The notes under the pieces: model-generated | Told to the model about the DNA's origin: nothing | Seen by the model: the letters and a program-made list of their open reading frames with translations, nothing else | Databases searched by the model: none | Translations under genes and position numbers: made by a program | Part shown: positions 24,120 through 35,817 of the stretch, piece by piece | How the letters are laid out: the number at the start of each line of letters is the position of its first letter | Position numbering within the stretch: position 1 is the stretch's first letter | NCBI GenBank assembly: GCA_963921825.1 | Contig: OY997591.1 | Location: 15,557,515 to 15,621,514 of the forward strand | DNA: 64,000 nt | From: Erodium maritimum | Taxonomy: Eukaryota; Streptophyta; Magnoliopsida; Geraniales; Geraniaceae | Direction: 5' to 3'

Positions 24120-25035
24120 TGTGAGAACTGCCCCCGGTCGATACCGGTGAATTTTGGCGAAGTTTGACTTTCGACCAGGAAAGTCAAACGGTGACTCCAG
24201 GAGTCTATCGGGACTTTTCCGGGGCCCAAAAAGCTTAGCCGTCATCACGGTTAGCTTATTTGGGTCATTTCCTTTCATTTGACTGTAATATTGGAAAAGT
24301 CAATTTTTGGTCAAACGGGGGCTGGAATCGGATTATTTTATCGAATAAAATAAGTGGGCTGAGATTATTTTAATTGAAAATGACATCATGTGGACACTTG
24401 GCCTTATTTAATTAAAAGGAAGAAAAAAGGTGGGAAAAGACCCTTGTGCCCTTGCTTTTTCCCAAAAAGGTGAAACAAGACAAAAAGGGCTTTTTGGTTT
24501 TTCCACTTTAGGTTAAAGAGCACATGAGACACAATTTTTCAGCTCATTATCCCCTTGATAGCCGAACACCATAGAGAGAGAAAAGGGTCTTGACCTCCCT
24601 TGTTGCTCAAGGAAGAAGAAGAAGAAGAAGAAGAAGAAGAAGAAGAAGAAGAAGAAGAAGAAGAAGAAGAAGAAGAAGAAGAAGAAGAAGAAGAAGAAGA
24701 AGAAGACGAAGAAAGCTCATCCAAGCTCTATTTCTCCATCGAAACTCCATTTTTCTTCCATATTCCTTCTCCTCTCTTCATTCCTTACGGTAGGAACTCT
24801 TTTGTTTTCGTTTTTGAGCAACTAAAAACCGTGGGTCTTAGATGAATCAACTTATTTTGGATTGGGTGTGGTTGGAAACAAAAAAACAAGCTTGGATTTG
24901 TAAGAATATGTAAAGAAAACGTTGGAATTGAAGATTGGAGTTGAAACTCTAACTTGGAGATTTAGGGAAAATGTAAAATTAGGACTAATATTAAGGGGCT
25001 TTTAATGAAACTTGTTGGATTAAGGACCCAAAACT
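24120..25035 (+). repeat. truncated 5' LTR of the gypsy element
   Basis: It matches the first ~900 bp of the 3' LTR (26600 onward), including the GAA microsatellite. Homology stops at 'ttgttggattaaggacc' where the internal region begins abruptly. The junction marks a deletion breakpoint. Confidence 0.88.
24610..24716. repeat. (GAA)n microsatellite in the 5' LTR
   Basis: Over 30 GAA units, with one interruption near the right end. It generates poly-Glu, poly-Arg and poly-Ser frames that are not genes. The sister tract in the 3' LTR (27091-27153) has about 21 units. Confidence 0.97.
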
Positions 25036-25254
25036 TGTTGGAGGAGTTGAGCTCGTTCAGGCTTGAGCTAGATGAGATCACAGACGGCGTGGCTATGTGT
25101 TCGTTGGTGGCTCAGCCCACATTAGTTGCTCGTGTGCTGGAGGAACAGGCCGAGGATGCCGAGACGACAGAGATCCGAGAGAGGATTACCAGCGGTGTTG
25201 ACGCTGAGGGCTGGGAGTAGGGTACTGATCTGGGTCTACGATACCGAGGAGGGT

Positions 25255-26163
25255 TGTTTGTGCCACGAGATTGTAGAGATGATGTGTTCAGAGAGTCTCA
25301 TCACTCCCGTCTTGTTGTGCACCCGGGTGGCACCAAGATGTATCGGGACATCAGGCGGCAGTTCTGATGGAGCGGGATGCGTAGAGCAGTCGCAGAGTTC
25401 GTTTCTAGATGCCTTACTTGTCAGCAAGTAACGGTCGAGCATCAGCGTCCCGCCGGTTTGCTACAACCATTGTCGATCGCAGAGTGGATGTGGGAGCACG
25501 TCACTATGGACTTCGTATGTGGCTTACCGAGGTCGCCGAGAGGGCACGACGCTGTTTGGGTAGTGGTCGACCGACTGAAAAAGTCGGCGCATTTCTTAGC
25601 CATGAGGATGACCGACACGGTTGATACACTGAGATGGTTGTACGTTCGGGAGATCATCCGTCTTCACGGGGTATCGGTGTCCGTTGTTTCCGACAGGGAT
25701 CCCCGTTTCACCTCCAGATTCTGGGAGAGCTTGCAGAAAGCGTTGGGGACCGAGGTCTTGCTCAGTACGGCGTATCACCCACAGACCGACGGTCAGCCAG
25801 AGCGCACTATACAGATCTTAGAGGATATGCTGCGAGCATGTGTGTTGGACTTCCGAGGATCATGGGAGGATCACTTACCATTAGCCGAGTTCTCCTACAG
25901 CAACAGTTATCAGTCCAGTATTGGGATGGCACATTTTGAGGCGTTGTATGGTAGACCGTGCAGATCGCCCGTGTGTTGGGCAGAGTTGGGAGACTGGAGT
26001 CTACTTGGTCCGGAGCTTGTCCAGGAGACGACTGAGAAGGTCGCTTTGATTCGGGAGCGGTTAAAGACCGCGCAGAGACGATATAAGAGTTACGCAGATA
26101 GACGTCGTCGACCTCTTGAGTTTACAGTTGGTGATCACGTGTTTCTGAGGGTGAGCCCGTAGA
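25255..26163 (+). pseudogene. Ty3/gypsy integrase relic
   Basis: The zinc-binding HHCC region is visible (SHHSRLVVHPGGTKMYRDIRR ... CLTC near 25410). The core catalytic triad follows: MDFVCGLP (D), VVSDRDPRF (D) and TDGQPERTIQ (E). The C-terminal GPY-like part starts RRRRPLEFTVGDHVFLRVSP. A TGA at about 25366 inside the zinc region stands where the family has tryptophan. A TAG at 26161-26163 plus a frameshift separates the chromodomain part. Integrase inserts element DNA into the chromosome; this copy is dead. Confidence 0.9.
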
Positions 26164-26548
26164 AGAGACTCTTGCGGTTCAACCGCGGCGGAGGCAAGTT
26201 GGCCCGCGGTTTATCGGACCTTTTTAGATTTTGGGCAGAGTTGAAGTTGTGGCTTATCGCCTTGCATTGCCACCACAGCTTGGGAACGTGCATAACGTCT
26301 TTCACGTTTCCCAACTGCGGAAGTACAACGCGAACCCCTCCCACGTTATCGAGTGGACGGACATCGAGGTATCTGATGATGTTTTGTTGAAGGAGCAGCC
26401 AGTCAGGATTGTGGATACGCGGGAGAAGGTTTTGTGTGGCAAGACTATTCCCTTGGTTCGAGTGCAGTGGAAGCACCACAGAGCTGAGTCGACCTGGGAG
26501 CGTGATGATGAGGTTCGCGTGAAGTACCCCAACCTATTCGACCCTTGA
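26164..26548 (+). pseudogene. gypsy integrase C-terminus with chromodomain
   Basis: After a frameshift, the region near 26231-26548 reads YRLALPPQLGNVHNVFHVSQ and then a chromodomain-like end (IPLVRVQWKHHRAESTWERD ... YPNLFDP). This order is diagnostic of chromoviruses of the Tekay/Del clade, whose chromodomain helps direct insertion into heterochromatin. Confidence 0.85.
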
Positions 26549-27090
26549 GGTACTCTTGTTCTAAATTTCGAGGACGAAATTCTTTTAAGTGGGGTAGATT
26601 GTAAGAACCGCCCCCGGTCGAACCGGTGAATTTTTGCAAAGTTTGACCTTCGGCCGGAAAAGTCAATCGGTGAATCCGAGAGTCGCTCGGGACCTTTCCG
26701 GGGCCCAAAAAGCTTGGTTGTCATCACGTTTAGCTTAGTTGAGCCATTTCCTTTCATTTGACTGTCATATTGGAAAAGTCGATTTTTGGTTAAACGGGGG
26801 CTCGAATCGGATTATTTTATCGAATAAAATAAGTGGGCTGAGATTATTTTAATTGGAAATGACATCATGTGGACACTTGGAATTAGTTAATTAAAAGGGA
26901 GAAAAGAGCTGGGAAAAGACCCTTGTGCCCTTGCTTTTTCCCAAAAAGGTGAAACAAGAAAAAATGGGCTTTTTGGTTTTTCCACTTTAGGTTAAAGAGC
27001 ACATGAGACACAATTTTTCAGCCCATTCTCACCTTGATAGCCGAACACCATAGAGAGAGAAAAGGGTCTTGACCTCCATTGTTGCTCAAG

Positions 27091-27153
27091 GAAGAAGAAG
27101 AAGAAGAAGAAGAAGAAGAAGAAGAAGAAGAAGAAGAAGAAGAAGAAGAAGAA
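27091..27153. repeat. (GAA)21 microsatellite in the 3' LTR
   Basis: Twenty-one GAA units, shorter than the tract at the same LTR position in the 5' copy. Confidence 0.96.
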
Positions 27154-28588
27154 GGCTCATCCAAACTACATTTCTTCATCAAAACTCCATTTTTCTTCCA
27201 TATTCCTTCTCCTCTCTTCATTCCATACGGTAGAAACTCTTTTGTTTTCGTTTTTGAGCAACTAAAATCAGTGGGTCTTGGATGAATCAAATTATTTTGG
27301 ACTGGGTGTGGTTGGAAGCAAGAAAACAAGGTGGGATATGTAAGTAGATGTAAAGAAAACGTTGCAATTGAAGATTAGAGTTGAAACCCTAACTTGGAGA
27401 TTTGGGGAAAATGTAAAATTGGAACTAATATTAAAGGGATTTTGATGAAACTTGTTGGATTAAGGACCTAAAACACATTTGGACGAATTTGGAGAAAAAG
27501 GAAAATTTTCCAGCGACCGAAGGCTCGCCGGAGCGCCGGCCGGCCGCCGGAGGTCCGGCCACGGGTGTCAGAATTTGGGAACACGGGTTGGCACCTCGGG
27601 AACCGTGTCTCGGGACCCATGCATGGGGACCCGTGCCTCGGGGGCCGTGCACCGGGAACCGTGCACTCGGTGTTCGGGTGTTCTAAGCCCTGTTGTTCGT
27701 GAATTTTGTGCTTAACACCGTTTAATTTGCAAAAAGGCGAATTGTTGGTTCAATTTCGGTTTTTGTCACTTTAAATCAACGTTGGACTCGTTATTAATTT
27801 ATCGTGTTCCTTGTTAATTTAGAGTCCGGCTTCGTCCACGGAAGAGGAGGAAGCTAGCCAGGACGTCAGCAACTAGGAGTAATTAAGCGTTGGAGAATTC
27901 AAGGTAGGGAAGAGTAGTAAACTCCTCTTTTAATTTAAATCATGTTAATAGTATGCCTATAGCATAATAATAACCGGAAAGGTCCTAGTTTGCATATAGG
28001 ATGTGGTTCACTAGAATAATCGCTTTCAATTATATTAATAACCGGAAGATTCTTAGTATGCATATAGGATGTGATTCACTAGTTTAATCGCTTTCAATTC
28101 TTGGGAAATTGCTGTGCTAGTAGAATGGTCATGACGAGCCTTAGGATTGATTGTGACTGTGTTCAATTGTCTCAAATGTCGATGCATGTTTCATTCTTTG
28201 GATAATACAAGAGTCATATTAAATTAGATGAATGGTGATGATTGTAATATGAATGGTTGATCCGTGTTATGTTTGAATGAGTGAATGTGTGAATGTTATG
28301 TGATTGTGCCTTGTGGTATGATCGGGTGAGTGATAGACCGATGAGATATGTTTGGTAAGTCATACCGGTAAGCTTTGTTGATATTATGAGTTCTATGTGG
28401 CGTGTCGTGGTAAGATTGTTGGGCTTGGTAAATTGTGTTTGAACTTTGACATTTTGATGTGTGTTATTCTCTTGATGTGTGTTCCAAGAGGAGTCGTGTT
28501 CCGGTAAGGTACCTACACCGAGGGGAATGCCGGTGTAGGGTAGTACCTAGGCCGACGGATTGTGTTTTGGCACGAGATGTCGTATTTG

Positions 28589-29040
28589 TACCCCGATGTG
28601 AGTTCCAGGAAGACCGATGAGCATTCCGGTATTCTGTTACCCCGATGTGAATTCCGGGAAGACCGATGAGCATTCTGGTATTGTGTTTACCCCGATGTGT
28701 GTTATGGGAAGACCGATGAGCATTCCGGTATCTGTGTTATTTGTTGCCCCGATGTGTGTGTGCCCGTAAATCCTAGGCCGAGGGATACTCCGGCATGGTA
28801 TATTGTTGTCTCATTCCAATGCTACGTGTTCCAGAGAGACTTGTTTCACCCCGATGATATGTGTCCCTTCGGGGATATTTCCGGGAGGATGTCTTGTTTC
28901 ACCCCGATGATCTGTGTTCCTTTGGAGACGTTTCTAGGAGCCCCGATGATATGTGTTCCTTATGGGAATATTTCTGGGATCCCCGAGGATATGTGTCCCA
29001 TCGTGACCGATGGGCATTCTGGTACGATGTATTGGTTTGT
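28589..29040. repeat. LTR-internal subrepeats
   Basis: At least four units start CCCCGATGTG and contain GAAGACCGATGAGCATTC, with a spacing of roughly 48 bp. They are followed by related units starting CCCCGATGATATGTG. A related motif occurs in the solo LTR near 39315. Confidence 0.85.
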
Positions 29041-29591
29041 GTGTGAATCGTAGGCTAATGGTTTAAATTATTTATATTTCAGTGACCGTGTGTTTCCTTA
29101 CTTGGTTCTTTTGGTGAATAAATCGTTTCCCCGTTAATCTCCTTTGAGTTACTGTTTTATTAAGTATTGCAATTATGATTGATCTCTGATTATGGTATCT
29201 TGCGGTTAATTGTTCTATTCTGAACTTTTGTTGGAAAAGCGGGGGTTCTTTTCACTTTACTACTTTTTCCTATTGAGCGTAAGCTCACCCCCCTTCGTGT
29301 TTAATGTTTTTTTACATGTTTCATTGCTGAGTATACCTTGCGGTTGATTCAGGGCTTGGGAGCTTGAGGATCCGGGTTGTTTTGTAGTAGAGACGTATTG
29401 TATATGTGCACTTTTGTAACAAACTATGTTTCCCTTATCCGTTTCGGATTGAGCATTGACTCATACTTATCAAAATTGTTATTGGGAACTTAAAGATTTG
29501 GAGTTGATTTTCAATTAAAATTTACTTTTATTATTATTCCTAGTTCATGTCTCGAGTCCGGTCAAAACCGGATTTGGGGCGTGACATGATA

Positions 29592-30287
29592 CGAGACCCG
29601 GCAAAGGGGAAGGCCCCCATGGCGGACCTTCCAAGAACGGCTGCGGAGGCGTTAGGGTTAGGCCGGTGCCTCCCAAATTGGGATCGTATCCCCCTCATTC
29701 CTCCCTGCTTGACTAAACTAGGTGGCATGGGCGGGGGTCATCCGGTGGCACTATGTTTGGAAGAACCACCCTCACCTCCAGTTATAGTGACTTTCAGAGT
29801 CTGGTACTCTCTCGCGGCTCTTTAGGACGGGTTGTCCTCGTGCTCAATCGAGGATGAAGACGAGGTTAAGGTACTGGTTTCATTCTCTCCCTCCATCTCC
29901 ACTGCCATTGTTAGGCAACAATGGGGGATGGCGGGTGAGTTGTGGTTGCCGGCACCACCCCGAAAGGAGACCTTCCTTCGGATGATCACCGCGACTTGGG
30001 GAAAAGCAGCTGAAGGCTTGGTTGTCAAGGAATTTGAATCGGGCACCTTTGGGTTCTACTTAAGATCGGCTGAGGCTCGATCATGGGCTCGGGACCACGA
30101 ACATTGGTGTTTTGATGGTCGTGCCCTACTGTTAGGGGACCTGGATCCCTGTGCTCGGGCATTGCCAGATCGGGTGCAACTATGGGCGCACGTCCGTGGT
30201 CTGCCACCGCTGGTGCGCACGGCAACTGGAACAGCTAGGGATGACCAGGAAAAGGCAGGAAAGCAGCCTCTCCAAGAGGAATGGTAG
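29592..30287 (+). pseudogene. LINE ORF1 with DUF4283-like region (3' part)
   Basis: The frame begins RDPAKGKAPMADLPRTAAE and continues, after a TAG stop at 29823-29825, into SIEDEDEVKVLVSFSPS. Then come MITATWGKAAEGLVVKEFES, WCFDGRALLLGDL and VQLWAHVRGLPPLV, the order of DUF4283 proteins from plant retroelements. The TAG stands where CAG would keep the frame. The upstream half is on the other side of the gypsy insertion. The zinc knuckle often found at the C-terminus is not visible. Confidence 0.6.
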
Positions 30288-30613
30288 GTCGGGCAGCATC
30301 AGGAACTAGCCAAGGAAGGGGTCCCATGACGATGCTTTGCCTCCCACGACTACTGGAGAAATTCTTGGACATTACTACTGCGACAGTTTTCGAAGCAGGA
30401 CCTTCAGTACCATCTTCGCGCTCGTTTTTCTTGTTGGCCCTTATGGCATCCAAACACCGTTAGTAGTGGTTCTAGTAATACAAGGATTGGTGAACTTCGG
30501 TTTTGTACTGTCCTTCTTTAGTGGTCAAAGAGCTTGTTACTTGATGCACATCGTTGTTTTGATTTTTGAAGTTCAATGAATTTGCAACTTTCACTAAAAA
30601 AAACAAGTTTTAT

Positions 30614-32525
30614 CATATTATGAAAACATCTAATTAAAAACATTTTTAATTTAAAAACATAAGTCATATTTAACTATTATCATTGACTCGGAAAAATAAA
30701 ATCGAGTACAACGATGATAAAAAAAAAGTGGAAGCTATGATTCAAAAAGTATCAAAGAAGAACAAGATTTCCTTAACAGTAAGTAGAATTTAATAAGCCC
30801 ATAAAAAGTGTAACTGGGCCAGGTAAGGCCCATAATCGATCATAATAATAAGTAAGAGAAGAGTCGCTATTATCTTCTCCTCCTCCTTCCTTGAGTTGTA
30901 ATCTATAGAACATTCATGGTTCTCATTTCTCCTCTTGCTTCTAAACTCATATACATGATTATCGTATCAAATGTTTGAACTTTGAAGTCATAGCTCTAGG
31001 TTCTGGAACAGTCACACATAGTTTTGAGTGGTGACATTTCAGATGTGGAGTTGTAGTTTTGGTGATCCTATTTGTCCAGCTTGTTGCTGTGTTTCTTCTC
31101 CAATGTTGTATATCATTCCAAATTTTGATGAGCGAAAACGATATTTATATAATTATAAAAGACTCATGAAACTATACATATCAAAAAATATATATAGATA
31201 GGTTGTAAACCATTCATGTTCAGTCCAACATTATTAATTTTCAAGTTTGAAGCAAAAAACAATTACAAAAAGTTGAATTATGTTACAATGACCTCAGTGT
31301 AAATATTTCGGACAACTTGTTAACAACTCGATTTATTTGTACCCTTTTGTATCATAATAATGAGAATTTTTATTTTGAATAATTTCAAAATTGTTTTGTT
31401 ATAATGAACTCGGCCTGAATATTTCATTCATTGAGTTTGATCGACTTGTTAACAACTTGATTCACTTACACCATTTTGTATCATAATAGTGAGAATTTTT
31501 ATTTCTAATAATTTCAACATTGTTTTCAATTTTTTACTAAGATATGGTGTATTGAAAATGTCTCATGTTGCAACCCATTGTTATTATGGCCTCTCCAAGC
31601 TCTATCTCCCCCGATTTATCTTTCTCTTTTTCCTTACGATGTCTGTCCAATTCCAATGAGATAGATGATAGAATTTGCTTTTGGAGTTGAATAAAGTTGA
31701 ACCATCCTCCATTCCATCTAAATAAGCATCTCGCACTTGATGTTGATGGGCCAAGGATAGACCAAAACCAAAGCAACCTCTCTTGGCCTATTTTATTCCC
31801 AAATCACCTAAGATATTTTGTATAAAAATATGCAAAGTATCCCTCGAAAGGAAAGGACACTAAATATTATAATCTGAATTAATTCTCAACCACCCAGTTA
31901 ACATAACGCAATCAATTACTCTAACATGTGGGTGTCAGATAATTTAATCCATCCACACATCACACATGTGTGGCTAATCATAACAGTTGTTCTCATCATA
32001 TATTGAACAAAATTCAAACGTTAAAAAAGGCTAAGTTGATGTCTGTAATTATTGAATTTGAGAAGGGAACTCCGACGTAAACACATGAATGTGAAGCAGA
32101 CGACAAAATGAAATTTGAGTGAACCACACATTGTTGACAAACACGGAAGGTTTTGTTTTCCTGAAAACAAAAGGTGGTGGTTGAGACTTGTTTTGATACG
32201 AACCCACGTCACATGTGGGTCAAGATTTGGGGATTATAGTGAGATATAGGAACCACACAACAAGAGACATGCTTAGTCTTACACTTTGTTGTGCTTCCTT
32301 TCTACTTCCTCTTTAAGGTAACTAGTTACGTGCCTCAACCTCGGCCTTGCCATTGTCTCTGACACATTATGCTCTTCCTATGGTTGTCACTCCATCCACC
32401 TAACCCTAAACAAATCTCAAACCATACCCCTCTTGCTACTTGCTACTTGCTACATTGCGTGTCCATTTTGTAATTCATCACATATATGGTAAATTAGACT
32501 ACGGATGTCACCTATGCTTAACTTG
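30614..32525. other. unassigned AT-rich spacer
   Basis: No gene recognised. A minus-strand frame at 31776-31537 has no known domain. Contains the short tandem duplication listed separately. Confidence 0.4.
31275..31526. repeat. diverged tandem duplication, period ~129 bp
   Basis: The motif ACTTGTTAACAACT at 31315 and 31444, and TTTTGTATCATAATA with GAGAATTTTTATTT downstream, occur twice in the same order. The two copies differ by many substitutions. Confidence 0.8.
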
Positions 32526-32529
32526 CGAA

Positions 32530-33490
32530 AAGGTCGATGAATCGGTCTTCACCAGGCATCTTCGAGGAAATGTGTACTAGTTTATGATTGTTAGATACTA
32601 GGTCGGGACGAAGCACACTAGACTAGAGTTGTTTACCAACAAAATGACAATCAGTTTCAATGTATTTCGTTCAATGACAATTCAATGTATTTCAATGTTT
32701 ACCAACATTGTGGTTGTCACGAAATAATGTGATTGCCATAATTTGCACTATTGGGAGATCATTGAGAAAGTTTTGGAACAAAACAACCTCGTGAAACTGT
32801 AGTGCGATACTCTTCTTCGACCGAGGAACATGAAACTACAATTTGTTTCTTGGAACACCAAGTGATTGAAGTCGAACCAAGAAAAAGAATGTCCTCGGTG
32901 GTGAATTTATGTGTATTTATACATCCTGCCTCATCAGTGTTACAATTAGCCTACGAAGAAAGAAATTTTGTCTTGGAAAAGTAATTCGAACCCGGGGCAC
33001 TCTTGTGATAATGCAAAACATTATTCACATATGCTTGGTGAGGAGCGTGCGAGAATTAACCGGGAATATAAACTGCACAACTGATGTCAGGCCTGGTGAG
33101 GATAAGGTACATGAGTTGTCCAATAAAACGAAATTCTTGACCGCCGTCTGAGCAAGGTGGACCGTCATGTGTCGATAAGTGACGTTGTTGTGAAATAGGA
33201 AAAGTTGTTCGTTTTCACTCTATAGGACTACTATCAACAACGATGTCAAGAGTATATTTCTTTTATGTGAGGATGATGTTGGTTGGCGATCGGGCGACCT
33301 CGAGTCCAGAAAAAACACTTTAATGTGGCAAAGTCCTCGATTCAAAGCTGTGTGTCCATATAAATATTAAGTGTTTGGATCCGTTCATTATCTATATCGA
33401 TGATGATTATGTCTTCCACATAAATGAATACAAAAATGAATGATCCAAGGTCGTGCATATAGATAGATGTCCAAAGCCAATGTGGTGACA
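32530..33490 (-). pseudogene. Ty1/copia reverse transcriptase-RNase H relic
   Basis: On the minus strand, near 33430, GSFIFVFIYVEDIIIIDID corresponds to the copia catalytic block (usual YVDD here YVED). Downstream come a degraded primer-grip region and an RNase H segment with TLFRDNHN, TKYIETDCHFV and VHISSKMPGEDRFID near 32720-32540. Many stops and frameshifts are present. The N-terminal half of the same domain is found at 35690-35340, beyond a non-LTR insertion. Confidence 0.75.
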
Positions 33491-33498
33491 AGTCTTTG

Positions 33499-35337
33499 AT
33501 ATATTACATCCTAACCTAGTTGTCGCCCCTCCTCACCACCAGTGACTACAGGGCCTCCGGTCTTGGTAGTCGTTGATGGTGACCTTTCCTTTCTCTCCTC
33601 CTATCCACCCTCTTCCTCTCTTCGGCCTCTCAGTCCGGCCTTCCTCCCTCTCTCGCTCATCGCCCTCTCACAGTTGCCAGCGACCAGAGCTTCTTCGACT
33701 CGTGGGTTCGTGCTTCACGCACTCTCGAGCCGTTGTTGGAGTCTTACTGGAGATCCCTCGTCTCAGTGGCCTAAGTTAGCGTCCGAGTGTCTGTGGGGTC
33801 ACAGATTTGGAAATATTTCCAAATCTGCTCCGCTACTCCACTTTCGATGTATTATGGCCCGAGCCTTCGATGTCTTTATGGTTACGGCTGGGAAGTTGTT
33901 GGTTCTAGGAGTGCAACCTCTCCGTCAATGCTCTGGTCATCGCTCGTCGGAGCTCTTGCCTTATCGTTGGTTGCTCTACCAGTGACAAACATGCCCGGTC
34001 TCCTTCCAGGTTGCTTTAGTTGGGTCGGGTAGGCATAGGGTCTGGGTCTGGGCCTGGGCCCGGGTCTGAGTATGGGTCTAGACCTGGGTTTAAGCCTGGG
34101 CTTGATTGTTGCTTCAATGCTGGCTTCGGTGTCTCCTCTTTTTGGTTTTGAATTAGATCGCGCTCGGTATTATTACATGTCTTCCCCTTCTGTCCTTGCT
34201 GTTGTCGGTGAGGGTTTATCGGTCTCAGTTTTGGAACGCTCAGCTCGCATTCCATTTTCAGTTTCTCTCGAGAGTATTGACTTGATGTTGCCGGCTTGGA
34301 GTTCGGAGCTCGTACTCGGTCCTCCCCCTTTTTGGCCTTTTTTGTGTTTACCAAAATTAGGTATCGGAGGGATGAGTGCGAACTTCTTTTGCTCTGTCTT
34401 TTGCGGTTTCGGCGAAGCGGTTCCGACAGAGGAGCTTCTCTCAGGTCATTGGAGGTGTCTAGTTCTAGCTCAGGTCGTGGGACGCGCTTCTACAACCTAT
34501 CGGGTGTGGATCGTTGTAGAGCTACTCTAGCTTCTTCTGGTGCTTCAGCCTCCCAGGACCTTCTTGGGAAATGTGGTGTGGTTCGCTGCCTTCTGATCTT
34601 TTTTTGGTAATTCATCTCCCACCCTCTCCTTTCATTTTATTCGATTGGCTTCGCTTCTTCTTGACCCATTGTTTGGTGTTCGAGCTTTCCGGTTATAGGT
34701 ATTGGTGTTGGCCGCCGGCGAGTGTTTAAGGTTGTTCCATGGTCTGAAGCCGTTCGTTTTATTTGTTGGGATTGGTGTATCTTAATGATTTATTATTGAT
34801 TCTGTATCTGCTGATCGTGGTTCTGGCCACCAGCATTTTTAGTACTCTCTTTCTCTTTAAGATTGAGTGTTACTAATGATTTAGGGAGTTTGGTTCAACT
34901 TTGATTAGGTTTGTAGTGTTTTCTGTGTGTCTGCCCATTTTTCTCTACACTCTTCATGGTGGCCAAATTGAAGTGATTCAGACCGGTTCTTCGTTTGTTT
35001 TTATTCAATTCTTCAAGTTGTTGTTCTATTTTGTAATCCTTTCAGGTTGTTCGTTGTTGTCTTGGCCGGTTGTCTCTGGGTGTTTGGTTTGGTTGTTCTT
35101 TTGGTTATTGGGCTGTTTTCTTGGTTGAGTTCTTGGTTTATTTTTCTTAGTTGTGGTCGTGGTTGTAATCTTGGTTGTGGTTGTAAGCTTCTTGTAATCT
35201 TGGTTGTGTTCTTGTTGTATTCCCTTATAATTCGACATTGATTGACTTGGGGTTTCTTTTTTGGAAGTCTGTAGTTGGATCTTGTAATCCTTTTTAACAT
35301 CAAAAGATGATATATTTCAATTTGCTTTGCCGATAAA
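33499..35337 (+). mobile_element. GC-rich non-autonomous non-LTR element inside a copia relic
   Basis: The plus strand starts with CT-rich, GC-rich sequence and ends TTTCAATTTGCTTTGCCGATAAAAAA, nearly the same 3' end as the element at 55297-57366. The two also share GGTGTTGGCCGCCG near 34705 and 56992. No retrotransposon domain is recognised. Flanks show a possible diverged duplication (AAGCCAATGTGGTGAC on the left, AAGCCATGAGTTGTGAC on the right). Confidence 0.6.
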
Positions 35338-35339
35338 AA

Positions 35340-35700
35340 ACAATGAATAAGCCATGAGTTGTGACCGTAAAAGTGAATAATGAGTAATTTGCACTCAACT
35401 TTCTGAAGCTTGTCGGTGCTTATATATGTAGGCGAAAAACACAATACGATGCTCCCTTCTTGTGCATTTTGTATGGTACTTTCATGTACACTTTCTCATA
35501 CTGATCATCTTGAAGGAAGGCGTTGATGACATCAAATTAGTGCAGAGGTCATTATTTTACTATGACGGCGACAAGAAGATATAATCTTCTTTATTAAAAT
35601 CGAAGCATGGGTGTTTGTGAAGTTCATTCCCTCAATTTTAAATGTGGCTTTTGACAACAAGTCTGACTTTATATCGCTCAATTAGGTATTCACAGACAGG
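35340..35700 (-). pseudogene. Ty1/copia reverse transcriptase, N-terminal part
   Basis: Minus strand: a broken KATFKIEGMNFTNTHA segment, then DVINAFLQDDQYEKVYMKVP (copia motif with DVxNAFLHGDL) and ANYSLFTFTV, which normally precedes the YVDD block. That block is found at about 33430 on the same strand, so this looks like one relic split by the element 33499-35337. Confidence 0.7.
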
Positions 35701-35817
35701 TATCTAGCCTGACCGTCACATCCTTATATCTTCTCGTAGATTTAAGGATCAAATATATATTATTTGCAATCCGCTCATCAGGTATACAGTTTCGGATAGA
35801 TTTGCTCATTTGGATTA

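Larger units (their letters stand above)
24120..29586 (+). mobile_element. deleted Ty3/gypsy chromovirus (Tekay/Del-like)
   Basis: The element begins TGTGAGAACTGCCCC, ends GGGGCGTGACA and is flanked by the 5-bp duplication TGATA (24115-24119 and 29587-29591). The 5' LTR is present only to about 25035. Then the sequence jumps into the end of pol, so the rest of the 5' LTR, the primer-binding site, gag, protease, reverse transcriptase and RNase H are missing. A purine-rich tract (AAGTGGGGTAGA) precedes the complete 3' LTR at 26600. The outer duplication shows one insertion event followed by internal deletion. Confidence 0.93.
26600..29586 (+). repeat. 3' LTR (2987 bp) of the gypsy element
   Basis: Runs from TGTAAGAACCGCCCC to GGGGCGTGACA. 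It contains the GAA tract (27091-27153), a GC-rich stretch (27510-27680), 47-49-bp subrepeats (about 28589-29040) and the block GAGCGTAAGCTCACCC near 29275. That block also occurs in the solo LTR at 36986-40153, so the two belong to related families. Confidence 0.92.
23491..30603 (+). mobile_element. ORF1-only LINE, split by a Ty3/gypsy insertion
   Basis: A 10-bp direct repeat CAAGTTTTAT (23481-23490 and 30604-30613) flanks the element, which ends in an A-run (about 30594-30603). Removing the gypsy element (24120-29586) and one copy of its 5-bp duplication leaves about 1.64 kb. The plus-strand coding part (23552-24110 and 29592-30287) resembles plant LINE ORF1 proteins with a DUF4283-like region. 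Only about 300 bp of 3' sequence follow, so there is no ORF2. Confidence 0.75.

Noticed and set aside
24539..24845. Poly-Glu, poly-Arg and poly-Ser proteins over the GAA tract
   Set aside because: Translations of a microsatellite within an LTR.
31537..31776. 79-codon minus-strand open frame
   Set aside because: No domain and no supporting context; it could be an exon of something unknown but there is no evidence.
32980..32998. Second B-box-like motif near TTCGAACCCGGGGC
   Set aside because: It lies inside the copia RNase H relic and lacks an A-box and acceptor stem.
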